From Massospora cicadina (Eukaryota > Entomophthoromycota > Entomophthoromycetes > Entomophthorales > Entomophthoraceae), in NCBI GenBank assembly GCA_022478985.1, contig JAKSZP010009192.1, positions 62,001 to 126,000 of the forward strand: a DNA stretch of 64,000 bases, read 5' to 3'. The position numbers and the translations under genes were made by a program. The notes under the pieces were generated by a model that saw nothing but the letters and a program-made list of their open reading frames with translations, did no database searches and was not told where the DNA came from. This document shows positions 21,583-32,399 of the stretch, one piece after another; within the stretch, counting starts at the first letter, position 1, and each line of letters begins with the position of its first letter.

Positions 21583-21845
21583 GACTGGATAAAAAGTGGC
21601 AGATACTCTTCTTCCTTGGTCACACTGTCTAATTCTTTGCATTCTCGAAGTTCAAACGTTATCTCAATAGCCTTTCCTAAGCTGACAGGGCCAGCGTGCC
21701 TGGTGCTGAGCTTCCTTGGGTTTGGCGCATCTCCAATTCCGTTGCAGGCTTCTCCAGTTTGGTCGCGCTCTCCTCCCCCTACTGAAGAGGGGATACCTAG
21801 TTCTAATGTCAGCAAGGCATTAAATCTATAAAATAAACTCTATGA
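21583..21845 (-). CDS. Open 83-codon frame between integrase tail and PPT of element C
   Basis: An open frame (21815-21564) starts MLTLELGIPSSVGGGERDQ and ends across the PPT. It has no motif I know. The corresponding DNA in D has the same GGGGGAGGAGAG block but no open frame. It may be non-coding leader-like DNA that happens to be open, or the last part of a read-through tail. Confidence 0.3.
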
Positions 21846-21954
21846 CTTGCAATTATTATTATTTTTTCTTTTTTACTTTTTACTCTTTATTTTTTATTAT
21901 TTTTTTTATCATTATTTTTTTCTTTTTATTATTATTTTTTTTCTTTTTATCTTA
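21846..21954 (-). repeat. A-rich tract of element C
   Basis: T-rich on the plus strand (mostly TTTTATTATTTTT-like), between the integrase tail stop and the PPT. The same position in D (8296-8436) has an A-rich tract on the element strand. Confidence 0.75.
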
Positions 21955-22383
21955 TTATTCTTTATGATATGGACAAAGAAACTTAGCATGTACTTGATTT
22001 ACAACCCAGCCGCCTTGATCCTTAATGGTATATACATCTTCAGACAATTTCTCCAATATAATAAATGAACCCTTCCAAAGTGAGGCTAGCTTGTGCACGC
22101 GGCCTGCGCTTTGAGTGTCACAATATACTACTAAATCTCTTTCCTTGAACTTAGTCATTCCCCCATGCCTGACAGCTGGAATATTTTTAAGTATTTGTTG
22201 CACATAGGGTTTAGCGACTTCTTCAGAGGCTTCATGTGTGACAACCTTACTTTGGGAGTGAGTTACTGCATGTACATTTGAGGAATCTTCATTCGATACT
22301 AAAATAGAATCATTTTTATTGTTAAGCAAGGCCCTGTGGCCATCATTTGCTTGTAGATTAGGTGGGACTGGTGTTGCAGGCAC
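21955..22383 (-). CDS. pol: Integrase C-terminal (GPY/F) module, intact ORF, element C
   Basis: 142 codons without interruption. The first 85 residues have no domain I know. The rest is the Ty3/gypsy integrase C-terminal module: FKERDLVVYCDTQSAGRVHK, LASLWKGSFIILEKLSEDVY, TIKDQGGWVVNQVHAKFLCP. WKGSF stands where W-x-GPY/F is usual. No catalytic core precedes it: the upstream neighbour is the Gag zinc knuckle. Family knowledge says this module binds DNA and helps target choice. Whether it has a role in this deleted element is unknown. The intact frame may reflect youth, not selection. Confidence 0.75.
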   Translation of the reverse strand: MPATPVPPNLQANDGHRALLNNKNDSILVSNEDSSNVHAVTHSQSKVVTHEASEEVAKPYVQQILKNIPAVRHGGMTKFKERDLVVYCDTQSAGRVHKLASLWKGSFIILEKLSEDVYTIKDQGGWVVNQVHAKFLCPYHKE

Positions 22384-22421
22384 AATAGAGCATCCCTCAT
22401 CTATTGTGCTTGTTCTTTTCC

Positions 22422-23190
22422 CTACTCCTGCACAGTATTAGGAAGGACTATATTGACATTTTGCTGATGGCATCGGGAAGCATAGTGACCTTTATGATTG
22501 CAATTAAAGCAAGTAATTTCACTCACTGGCCGTGAGGTGTTAATCTTCTTATTGGTTTCAAAGGACTTTCCAGAAAAGGCAGTGGTTCCTGATCTGTAAC
22601 CAGTATTAGGAGGGCCATAATTTTTTGAGCATCTGTATAAATAGTCAACCAATTCAGATGTCACAAGGTTTTGCACAAAAGCAAGCAATAGAGTGTTTGA
22701 TAGATTAGGGTAAGGTTCTACTGCATGCTCTAGTGCTATCTTGGCATCAAAATCGACTATAGCCCACGTGCCTAAGAACTTGAGCTTCACAATAGAATCA
22801 ATCTGCAAATTCGTCAATTGCTTCATCTTTCTTAAAGCTGATGTTCATAAACTTGGATTTTCTGGTCAGCATCCGTTCTGGACCTCCAAATTCATGAAGC
22901 ACGGCCTCCTTGACTTCAGCATATGTTGGATTTTCATTAATGTGAGGCATAATCAACACAATGCTCCACTCATCCAAGCAGTTGATCATGGTGGCTGCTT
23001 TGTTGCGGTTGCTGGCCCCATGCATAGCCATTTCAAAACGTTTGACAAAGGTGGTAATACTTCCATTCTTGTCAAAGGCTGGCAGGTTTGCTGGTTTGAA
23101 ATTATCGCTTCCCCATTCCTGGTTATCAAGATTACTATTTTGTTGACTATAATCAGGCGTACTAGGGCATTAGGGCATTGTATCCTGGTT
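22422..23190 (-). pseudogene. gag: Gag core and zinc knuckle of element C
   Basis: The Gag core reads FDKNGSITTFVKRFEMAMHG and then AATMINCLDEWSIVLIMPHI, open to 22798 and ended by TGA in DEAIDEFAD-stop-FYCEAQ. After a shift, 22826-22422 is open and ends with an intact CCHC zinc knuckle CFNCNHKGHYASRC (about 22513-22472). Only one stop and one shift were seen. Element D has the same domain order with heavier damage. Confidence 0.8.
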
Positions 23191-23690
23191 TGAGGTTATA
23201 GTATTGACCAAAGCAATCATATTGCTAGGCAGTTGTTGATGTGGCCCAGCGTCCATTTTGGTAGCTATTTCTGAAGCTTCATCCTCATAATATTTGGAAG
23301 AATTTCCAGTTGAGTGGGTTGTAGCACACTGACAATGCCCGTTGGCCAGAGTTCAAAATTTTTTGTTGATTTTATTTTTCCAATTAACATGATTTCGAGT
23401 TTTTAATTTTAATTTCGCTATTTCCTTATTCAGGCTATTAGCTTGTAGTTGCAAGGTGGAAATCACTTGGTCCTTTTCATTTATTGCCTTCTTGCACTGG
23501 TTCAATTCTTCATGGAGATTATTGATCTGTAGATTAAGATGATCAATAGGTCTTTAGTTTTTGCCCGTTGGGCCTCAATTTGGGTTTGCCAGTAATTGAT
23601 TTTTTCAGTGTATTCATCCTTCATCTGCGAAATTTGGGCACTCAATCGTTGATACTGGTCACCATCTGCAGTCTCAGCCATGAGCGCCAT
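23191..23690 (-). pseudogene. gag: Gag N-terminal coiled coil of element C
   Basis: Gag starts at the LTR edge: ATGGCGCTCATGGC (minus, from 23690) gives MALMAETADGDQYQRLSAQI, and SQMKDEYTEKINYWQ follows to a stop at 23502. The rest is interrupted. It corresponds to the middle of D gag, so about 750 bases of N-terminal gag are missing in C. The start codon overlaps the primer-binding-like TGGCGCTCATGG. Confidence 0.7.
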
Positions 23691-24433
23691 TGTTGAAGAT
23701 TTGGGCTTCACCTGATGGCTGGTTCATTGTTTGGTGGAAACTGCAGCTTCGAGCATCTATTGTGTGAGGACAATAGACAGGATGGTGCTTTGAATTTATG
23801 ATATAGCTTTTGGTAATACTTTAATTGTATACCCAGTCGTTTCACTTGGACGATGGCCCGCTGCCCTGATCCTACTGATCCCAAGTGAAAATCGACTTTA
23901 ATATAAAAAAGTGATAATGCAAAAAGGTTATTTATAGGGTTTGATGTTAACCACATCTTACCCATGACGCCTTACCTTTCAGTGACCCTTGGCCACATAA
24001 AAAGTTTGTAATGACATCTACAAATACTTCAATTCAGGGCATTGTGCTCAGCCTCAGAGTCAGAGTAAACACCATCGTCACCTTGAGATGGCGTTTCATC
24101 ATATCTTCAAAATAGCTGAACTGATTCACTTTCACATGCAATTGGCAGCACATACCAAGGCAATTTGTATCACTAATTAGTAATTAATTCGATTGAAAAC
24201 TTGACTGACATTAAAAACTAATTTCAACATAGACCAACAAAACCCACATGCCCGAGTCATTAAATCAAAATTTAAATTTAGGTTCGACCTAACCAACAAA
24301 GCCCTCAAGCCCATGTCATCATAGTTGAGTATAATTAAGTGAAATTGCTAGGCCACAAATTCAAGTTCAGATATACTTAGGATATCTTTGGTTTATAATA
24401 AATGACGATTTAGATCCAGTCAACCATTTAACA
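23691..24433 (-). repeat. 5' LTR of element C
   Basis: Minus strand TGTTAAATGGTTGACTGG to TCTTCAACA, 743 bp, against 744 bp for the partner. Differences look like scattered transitions and short indels. Confidence 0.9.
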
Positions 24434-26430
24434 CCAAGTCCTTAGCTAAAGATAACAAAAGTGAGCAGTGAGCTCATGGTAATATTAGTAGCATTTTGCA
24501 AGGCGATCTTCACGTCAGATTCAGCCATATTCTTGGCTCACAATATGACTTGTGCCTCATGGAAGAACTGGTCAGAGAACTCAATATTAGTCTCATTTTT
24601 AACAATTGAAATGTAATGAACTCAGCCCTGCAAGTAGCCTTTCTGGGGCTGCAAAATTCGAGTAACACAGCTCTCTCAGCTCATAATCCCATATGTCCTT
24701 GGGAGGTAAGGCACGATCAAATCCTTACTTTAAATATCTAGACATTTGATCATAGAGGTAGCTTAGAATAAATTCTTGTCCGCAAGCAAAAAATTCTAAA
24801 CATATTTTATAGAAGACTGCGTGTTCTCATGCGAATAAAACTTAGGTAGGTTGATGGTAATAAATTGCTGAAATGTCTGGGGAGCATTTTAGATGAAGAG
24901 GATCTGTACGCGGCCTGGGAAGATCCCACATGAGGCTCAGGTTGCTAGATACACCAGTGGTGCTTTGCAAAAGGGTAGAGTAACCTAAGGAAGAGGGTAA
25001 TGCCAAAAGAGCAGCCAGCATGGAACATTGGACCTGAGCAACTTCATCCTAAACAAGTATCCACTTCAGAGTTTTTTCTTTGACTGTCTAATTCTACCTT
25101 AAAAGTGTTCATAAATTCTAATTGCACCGTCCATCATTCAGGCCAGTATCATTGAGCTTCTCCCAAGTTTTTTGTTCTTCTGATTTCTTTTCCGTGAGAT
25201 CTCTATAATGCTTTAATGTGATAATCTCGCTTTGTAGCCCATGAATCAGAGACTGAAGCTCTGAATTCTAAGCTATTTGATCCTTGTTGATGTCATGTAA
25301 CTCTTGGGTAAAAAAGTAGAGGTCATTGTTACCCTTTAAAACATCCCCTAAATAATTAGTTAAGGAGAAGCAGGTGCTTTTAAAGGCGCTGTTGTATTGA
25401 TGCATTGCCACTTGCTGGATCCAAAGGCTATTAGTTCTTCCTGGAGGGTATTAGTCGCTTCAGCAGTAATATCAATGTGGTGAACAGTAACTCACATCTC
25501 CCATTGCGTAAACGGCTGAGTCCCTCCACCAATTCATCTTGCTGGACCTCTAGTCTTGCAGCGTTTATTAGGTCATAGTCTTTTTGGAACTGCTTATATT
25601 TTTTTGCACCTCAAAGCAGTAACGCCACTTATATTTATAGCCGAAACTGATCTCAATTACAGTCCAGTTCAGTTGTCTGGTAAGTTCATCAGACATTGAG
25701 AGATATGTTGGCTAAACTTGTGCTTTGAGAAGATTGCCTGTCATACTCTTCAGAAGCTATTCTTTAGCTGATCATGTAGGGAGTTCATTACATCCACATT
25801 TTGTTTGTTGTTTTGAAATACCTCCATAATTAAAGCATGATATGAACCATAGTCATCTGAGAACCTCGCATAGTGGGCTGCAAGTAATCATAATGTATTA
25901 ATCTAGCTGTTATATGATACTTAGAAAACACAACACTTGATTGCTCTTCTTCTACGGAATCACTTACAGTCTTGCCATAGTTGGTCTATTATGTTGGCAA
26001 TTGATTAAAGAGGGTATGAGGCCGACCAAATCATGACTGAACAGCCTGAATCCTCATAAGAACATCTGACTAATCTGCATAATCTGCTCCATGGTAAAAG
26101 TGTATGAACCAAATTACTTCAAAGCGATAAGAAAAGCTTTATCCTATTTTGGTTAGGGCCAGTTGAGAAGGGCTAAGTGAGTTGATGTATAAATGAGAGC
26201 TTATTTTTTGGTTGTCTTCTTCTCTGGTATAAGTCTCCATGGTGTTGTTATACGTTAATTGAATGGGCCTCATGTAGTGAGCACAATGAATTATCGCGGA
26301 AGGCAAGCACACTACTTGCACTGGTATAGCCCCTCCAGAAATCTCTTTGATTCGCTTGATTTCACAACCTCTGTTCTGTAACAAAATCAATTTCACATGA
26401 CATTGTACAAAGAGCTTAATAATGATCAAT
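24434..26430 (-). pseudogene. gag: Gag of element H
   Basis: Directly beside element C, the minus strand reads EFSDQFFHEAQVILWAKNMA, ESDVKIALQNATNITMSSLL, the Gag core also seen in A (FYWEAQTLVACGQYKLDDAI). Further upstream (25330-25150) SELQSLIHGLQSEIITLKHY and REITEKKSEEQKTWEKL form a likely coiled coil. A 96-codon frame (26429-26139) may be the N-terminus (AHYMRPIQLTYNNTMETY). I found no Gly-X-Y run here. Many stops. Confidence 0.7.
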
Positions 26431-27690
26431 AAATCTTATTCACTTTTAATGGTAATTCTCAAGACCAAAAATCACTTATGATAAAAAAAATTAAATTTGG
26501 GCAAGCAATAATAAATTAATTGGCTAAATTTGGAGTTTATTTATAATGGGTATTCTAGCCATAAAACAATGATCACTTCAGTATATAATCACAATTATTG
26601 GGGACTAAAAGGGACAAAATGGACATAATAGGTATAAAAGACATAACTGTACCCATTTATAGGGAAAAGAGATTTTAAGAATGGAAGACACCGCGTGACA
26701 ATTCTGGTATTACTTGAAGGCCCAATAGATTTGATTAATCATTAGAGCATATTAACGGATTTAAATCACATTTGTTTTCATTTTGATCACAGAAAATAAA
26801 AAGTTGGTTTTTAAAGTTAAGCCAACATCTTTGACAGCTACTCTCTTTTGTTAACTTCTTTAGCTATCCTTCTCTGAACCTTATTGCTCTTTAACAACTC
26901 TTATAAAGCTTCATCCCTGTATCTTTATCTTATTATGCTCGTCACCACTTTCTTGTTTAACTTAGGTGGTCGACTTGTTGATGGGAGTTCTATCAAATAC
27001 AGATTAGACATCAATTGACCTCCTGAAGGGTCTTGGTAATCTTCTCTAAGTAAATCTTCTTCTGATGCCACCAAATGTAGCATCACTTCCTGGATGGAAC
27101 TGCTCATTGACCTTCTGGTGGTATTCTGTTGACACTCTGACATAAAATAAATAAACTGGCATCTGGCACATGACTCAATAAAAACTTGACAAACCTCTTC
27201 CTTGGCGTTATCAGCAACTAAGGTATTTTTCCCATGGGTGTCCTACTTTTTAGATCCCAGACTGGTTACCGGACATCTCTTGTATAAACCCAAATAAAAG
27301 TGGTAACTAAGGTAAACTTGAAATTCTGTGGTAAAAGATTTTCTTAATTAAATAAAAATTGAAGCATTTCTATACTTCTTGCATCTTATCAAAATTTTAT
27401 AAGAGGGAAATTGATAATAAATGGTATTAGGGTTCAATATATTATAGGTTCTTCACAAACCCATTGTGGGTCTATTATTAAATTCCTCATTAGTGGCAGT
27501 ATCACATTAAGTTAATGCTTGTATCCACGAGCTTTTCCTTGAAGGAACATTCCTAAAAACAGGATGTTTGGTGTCTTCTAAACAAATCTTGATTTTGGTT
27601 TTGAGCACGAATATCATTAAGGGTTATTACTTCTTCCTCTGCTCTATTTATATGCTGATCAAGTCAGAGTTCATAAGATGACACTGATCC
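26431..27690 (-). repeat. 5' region of element H; dispersed repeat shared with 59240-60000
   Basis: 26925-27143 is a 72-codon minus frame (starts MSECQQNTTRRSMSS). The DNA from 26930 to 27690 is collinear with 59240-60000: shared blocks include CAACCTCTTCCTTGG/CAAACCTCTTCCTTGG and TTAATGCTTG. In both copies it lies upstream of a minus-strand gag, so it is probably LTR plus leader, but I could not place LTR ends. 26431-26920 shows nothing recognisable. Confidence 0.55.
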
Positions 27691-27694
27691 AATA

Positions 27695-30342
27695 TGTAAC
27701 AGTTGGTTTCTTGTGAGATGTTTACAATTAACAAGACAATAGGGAATTACATCTCACGCAGTGGTTGTAATTTGATTCTGAATTTTCACAATTTGAATCA
27801 ATTATTAGTTTTTAGATAAAAATATTGAAATTTTTTTCCAGCCAGTCATCAATGTTGGGATTGAAGGGGCTTCCACGCCCTAATTAGTTCAATAAATTTA
27901 CTCCAAAGTTACTTTTATGACTTGCAGGTGGAAGGTCCACTTACCAGTTTGGAGCTCTAAATAATAAGCCCAATGATCTGCTGCTGACAATAAAAAATCC
28001 ATTTGTTTGAATATATATAATAATTCTAAATTTTCAAAAAGATAAAGTTTTTTAGTGTGATTAATAAAGAAACCTATCTTATGCCTTGGTTTACTGAGTA
28101 GTATATAAGTTACTCTAGAGACCCCAAAGGGGATGAGATCAGATTTGCCTTTTACTAAGCAAGTGGTACACCAGAGTCAGAAGAGCAATTCTTTATTTCC
28201 AATCGTGTTTGGGGTGGGAGCATTATTTTAAATTAATTAATTTACCTAGATTACCAGTATATCAAAGGAACTCTATTTAGCGTGTGCTTAGTTTACTAAC
28301 ACAACGTTCAGAAACTTGGGATACTTTAAGTATTGCATTTCTCAAACTCAGTTTTACTAAGATCTGGTAAGACATTGTCATAAGCATACTCAACCCTGTC
28401 GCCTATTCCATTAGTTTCATATTTCACCGTTGGGGTAGGGGAAGTTGGTAAATGTTATTTATACTGATGTTAGCTAAGGCTTCTTGTACCCGCCAGGAGA
28501 TCTCCAGGGAATGTTTCAATGCTATCAGTAGCTCCTTAATTTTTAGATAATCTCCTTGACTCCCATTATAAGGTTACTCATTTATGTGGGGGCGTGAGTT
28601 ATACCCACGCTTGGAGAGCCAAAGGAGCCTTCTTTTTAATGGGGATAGTGTAACAATTGGTTTCATGCAATATGGGTTCATGTAATAAGGTCTTCAAATC
28701 ATCAGAACCATAAAGATTTTTCTCACATAATGGGTGCAATTTATTACCAACTTTCAAAAGTGTAACAATCATTCCTTCTTAGTTAAAAAAACTTTAAATT
28801 TCTATAGATTCTAGACAGCAACCAAATCAGGGGCTGAAGGAGAATCCACGTATAAATTATTTCATTAATCTAGCTCCCCAATTAGCTTTATACCATGCAT
28901 GTAGCAGCATCCAAATCCCAGGTTGGAGCTCTAAAGAATATACCTAAAAACACAACCATCAATAAGCTTACCTACTGACCATCTAGTACTAAAAAAAAAA
29001 ATAAGCTTACCTACTTTCTAGAATATATTACTCTTTTTTTAATTTAATTATTAAAATATGTTTATTTATAGTGTGATTGATAAAGGTACCCCTTCTGACG
29101 CCTTGATTTACTGAGTAATATGTAAGTTAATCTAGAGACCATGGAAGGGATGAAATCGGATTAGCCCCATACCCCAGCCAAATGGGACACTGGAGTCAAC
29201 AGAGCAACGCTGAGCTTTCCTAGTCACATTTGGAACGTAAAAAGTCCTTTATATTGGCGAACTTGACTAGATTGCCATTAGATCAAGGGAACTCTCTTTT
29301 TGCGTGTGTTTTGTTTATTGACACAGAATTAGTAACATGGGGTATCTCAAGCGTTATAGTACTCCAAATTCAATTATACTAAGATAGGGGAAGTACATTA
29401 CCCCAAGCATACTTAACCTTGTCGCCTTTTACCAGTTTCATCTCCCTCTATTCAGGTAGGGGAGGTTGTGGGATGCTTATTAGGTTGCTTGTGGTTGAGG
29501 CTATTGAACCTTTTAGTAGATCTCCAGGGGAAGCGTTGACGCTTTCCATAGCCCCGGATTTTTAGATATTATTTTCCTACCTCCCCAGTTTAAAAAAGTT
29601 ACCTATTATATGTGGTTCTGTGAGTTGAACCCGCTCTTGGAGATCCAAAGGGGCTTTCCTATTAGTAAGGGGTAATATAACAATTAGTTTATGCAAGATG
29701 GTATCTAATAGCTGTATTAGTAGGGGTTTTTATCTCATGTAATATTAAATTTAATTCATGAATTTCATAATAAAAATAATCATTAATTCTTAGTATGATC
29801 AATTAGAATTAAATTTTAGTATAACAGAAAGCTATCAATGTTTGGTATTAAAGAGACATCCACACCAAAAATAATTCTAATTAATCTAGCTCCAGGTTTG
29901 CCTTATGACCTGCAGATAGCAGAGTCCAAATTCCTGTTTTGATTTTAATTAATACACCTACTGTCACACTATAATTAATAGATTTACCTATCTGCTTTAA
30001 TATTAATTTATTTTAATTTTACTTTTGAGGAATCAGTTTTATTTATTAGGATAATTAATAAAGAACTCCTTCTGACGCCTTAGTTTAATGAGTAGTATGT
30101 AGGTTGCTCTAGAGACCATGTAGAAGATGATATTAGATTGCCCACACAACTAGCCAATTGATACACCAGAGTCAGCAGAGCAATGCTGACTTTTCCAAGC
30201 TAAGTTCAGAGTGAGAACAATTCCTATAAAATGGTGAACTTACCTAAATCACCATTAGATTGAGGAAACTTCTTTTGGGAAGTATGGTTTGTTTATTAAT
30301 GCAACGTTAAAAAATTTTGGGCATACCAAGTGTTATAAAATG
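27695..30342 (+). repeat. Tandem array of about 1-kb units, probably a three-LTR miniature LTR element
   Basis: Homologous blocks repeat at about 1-kb steps: TGTAACA (27695, about 28650, about 29668), an AGCTCC/CCA block (about 27895, 28870, 29890) and TTACTGAGTA plus TCTAGAGACC (about 28090, 29105, 30085). The array opens and closes inside the same block, so it reads as LTR (about 650-700), internal (about 310), LTR, internal, LTR. A purine run (AATGGGGATAG, AGTAAGGGGTAA) precedes the second and third TGTAACA, as a PPT would. No coding. The flanks continue the repeat seen unbroken at 59980-60005, so the array was inserted there. Confidence 0.65.
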
Positions 30343-30889
30343 TGCCTTGCTTCAGGTTTTGATTAACCTTTGATATTGCTTTATTGGCTTTTCTTACAAA
30401 ATTTAGATAAAAGTTCAATCGCTTACATTGTGGTAACTAGATTCAGGTGTTTGTTTGGTCATTCCTTTGTCACTAGTCATTTTGAATGGAATTACTCCAT
30501 CATCAGTTGACTATAGATTATCTCTCCCTCCCCAAGGGTATAAAAGGAGTCAAAATCCATAGTATTTAGCGGCTTCATCATTGTCTTCAATTAATAATCT
30601 CTTCAGTCAAAAGAAAATAAAATGCCTCAAGTAACGTCTTGCTGAACAACTGGAAAAATTTCTTAGGCGTTCACGTCTATATAAGGGTTTAATCTCCATT
30701 ATGCATACTTTAATATTGTAGATGTAAATTGGCTTATAGTTGTATACTGATGGTGTTCTCTCCAGAGGGCAAGGAATAAGTCTCCAGTATACTTGTGGTA
30801 CTATCATGGCATTTACCCTCCCAAGATGTGATGTGGAAGATCATAGGGTACTAGGTGTCTACTCTGTTAAAATTGAAAATGGTGTCATT
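30343..30889 (+). repeat. Repeat R, copy 1
   Basis: GGAATTACTCCATCATCAG, then GGTATAAAAGGAGTC (a good TATA-like promoter element), then a CCAGAGGGCAAGGAA block. The same series occurs at 60106-60620, 60650-61310 and 62450-62800. It joins the end of the tandem array to element P integrase. Likely LTR or leader sequence. Confidence 0.55.
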
Positions 30890-31881
30890 GTTTCATATTA
30901 GTACTTGTCTGCTCTGTTGTCCAGAAATTTACAGGTCCAGTATATATGTCTTGCAACTTTTCAGGATTGCTTCCAGGTAGAAAGAAGAATAACACCTTGT
31001 TTCCTATGCTTGATTATGGTAGTCATCTAAATTTCTGACTCTCACATTAATTCCTGGATATAAAAGCTTTGATGTCCTTATATGCTTCCAGTTAAAAAAA
31101 ATTAAAGAACAGCCAAAGCATGCTTGTAACTCCCAGGGGTAGGTTCTTGTGATCTGTGGAGATAACAGGTGACCACAAGGTGGGAAGTGCTGCTTTTCGC
31201 CCATGCTAGTATAAAAAGGAGACATGACAATCAGTCATTGATGGCTAAGTGATATGCTATCAGCGCGGATGGCAACATTTGAGAAAGTTTGACTTGTATT
31301 TCAGAGACGCCTTCTTCAAACTTTTTTCATAAAAATTCAATTCTAAGTTCTACTCTTCAGTTGGAGGATTAAGTATATGAAGTGGGAAATTGCTGTCTCA
31401 ATCCAACCAGATCCATAAGCTTTCTCATATTTGAGATAATGTTCTTCCATTGTCTGATATCAGAATATGAGAACATCTATGCCTCACCATCGCACAATTA
31501 TACAGGACTTTGGCGGTGGATCCTGCAATTTAGGTTTACCCACTGATGCTTCGACCCATTTGGTGATTAGGTCAAATTATTGATGATAAACTTGAATTCA
31601 CTTGAGACGGTATGCAATAGTCCTATCACGCTAATGTACATGTTATGGAATGAAGTTATTGGCGAAAAAGCAGGAACTTAAATAACTTCTCTAGGTGTCT
31701 GAAGCTCATGCAAGGTACCCAGAGTTTTAGAGCTTAATATACTTCGTCTGTTATTGACTCCTAATAGGACCAGTCTCTTAAGTATGCCAATATCTTTTGG
31801 AATCATCCCTGGCCACAATGAATGTGAGCCTCCATCACAGGTTCCATTTTATCACTTAGCAGATTTTCAGTTTAACAGTTC
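30890..31881 (-). pseudogene. pol: Integrase of element P (downstream part)
   Basis: Minus strand: DLITKWVEASVGKPKLQDPP (about 31590-31530) is the FTKW part of the core, and about 31225 VMSPFYTSMGEKQHFPP is the segment after the catalytic Glu (SPFYLVYG-like). The 31225-31004 frame is open for 73 codons. Homology stops at the J LTR. RT/RNase H of a similar pol is found on the other side of J at 39863-41642, so this is probably the same element split by J. Confidence 0.65.
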
Positions 31882-32340
31882 TGTTGACTTTACCCAAGGT
31901 TAAAATGGCTCTCAAGCTATAAAACTAGCGTAGAGGTCAATAAAGACTTTAATAAGGGATAATTCAATTACATTATTGTGTTAGGAGAATTTGATATTTA
32001 TAGGGGAGTAGGGACATGATATCAAGAGGACCTCCATGGCACCATCTGATCAAAATTGTCTAGAAACTCCTTAAGGTACTTCCTAGTTGATGCCTTCATT
32101 GTTTTTCATCAACGTCATCCTTATGACTGCATTGTTGGGAGTCATGACTTTTGATATTCAGTAATAAAAGATGCAAATCCTGAAGACATCTCTGTCAATA
32201 CTTGCGCACTTTATGACTCCTGATAAAATTTCCACTAGTGCCTTCAGGACTGGATTCAATTGTAAAGTCTTGAGAGTCAACTTATTTAGGCTCAATTTGG
32301 TAGTAAGAATCTTTACTCGTATATTATTTAAATTTTGACA
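31882..32340 (-). repeat. 3' LTR of element J
   Basis: Minus strand begins TGTCAAAATTTAAATAA after a purine run (32341-32352, AGAGGGGGACG-like). Matches 39408-39862, for example the plus-strand blocks AAGAGGACCTCC and GTCATCCTTATGAC. Confidence 0.75.
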
Positions 32341-32399
32341 ACGTCCCCCTCTCAAGGTCCTGTCAGAGGGGGATATAGGGCTATGGGAATTGGCCATGG

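Larger units (their letters stand above)
20826..24433 (-). mobile_element. Element C: non-autonomous LTR element, Gag plus integrase tail only
   Basis: LTRs of 744 bp (20826-21569) and 743 bp (23691-24433) differ at few sites (I estimate about 95% identity by eye). Perfect 5-bp flanks CCAAG lie at 20821-20825 and 24434-24438. The internal region is only about 2.1 kb: PBS/gag start, coiled coil, Gag core, zinc knuckle, then directly the integrase C-terminal GPY/F module, an A-rich tract and a PPT. Protease, RT, RNase H and integrase core are absent. It is the youngest-looking insertion in the window. Confidence 0.9.

Noticed and set aside
21846..21960. T-rich tract as a terminator or origin
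   Set aside because: It lies at a fixed place inside an LTR element and has a counterpart in D; no independent evidence for replication or termination.
22741..23193. 150-codon plus ORF
   Set aside because: It is the antisense shadow of element C Gag, which has the recognisable Gag core and zinc knuckle on the minus strand.
28000..30342. CRISPR array
   Set aside because: Repeat unit is about 1 kb and diverged; no short direct repeats with regular unique spacers anywhere in the window.
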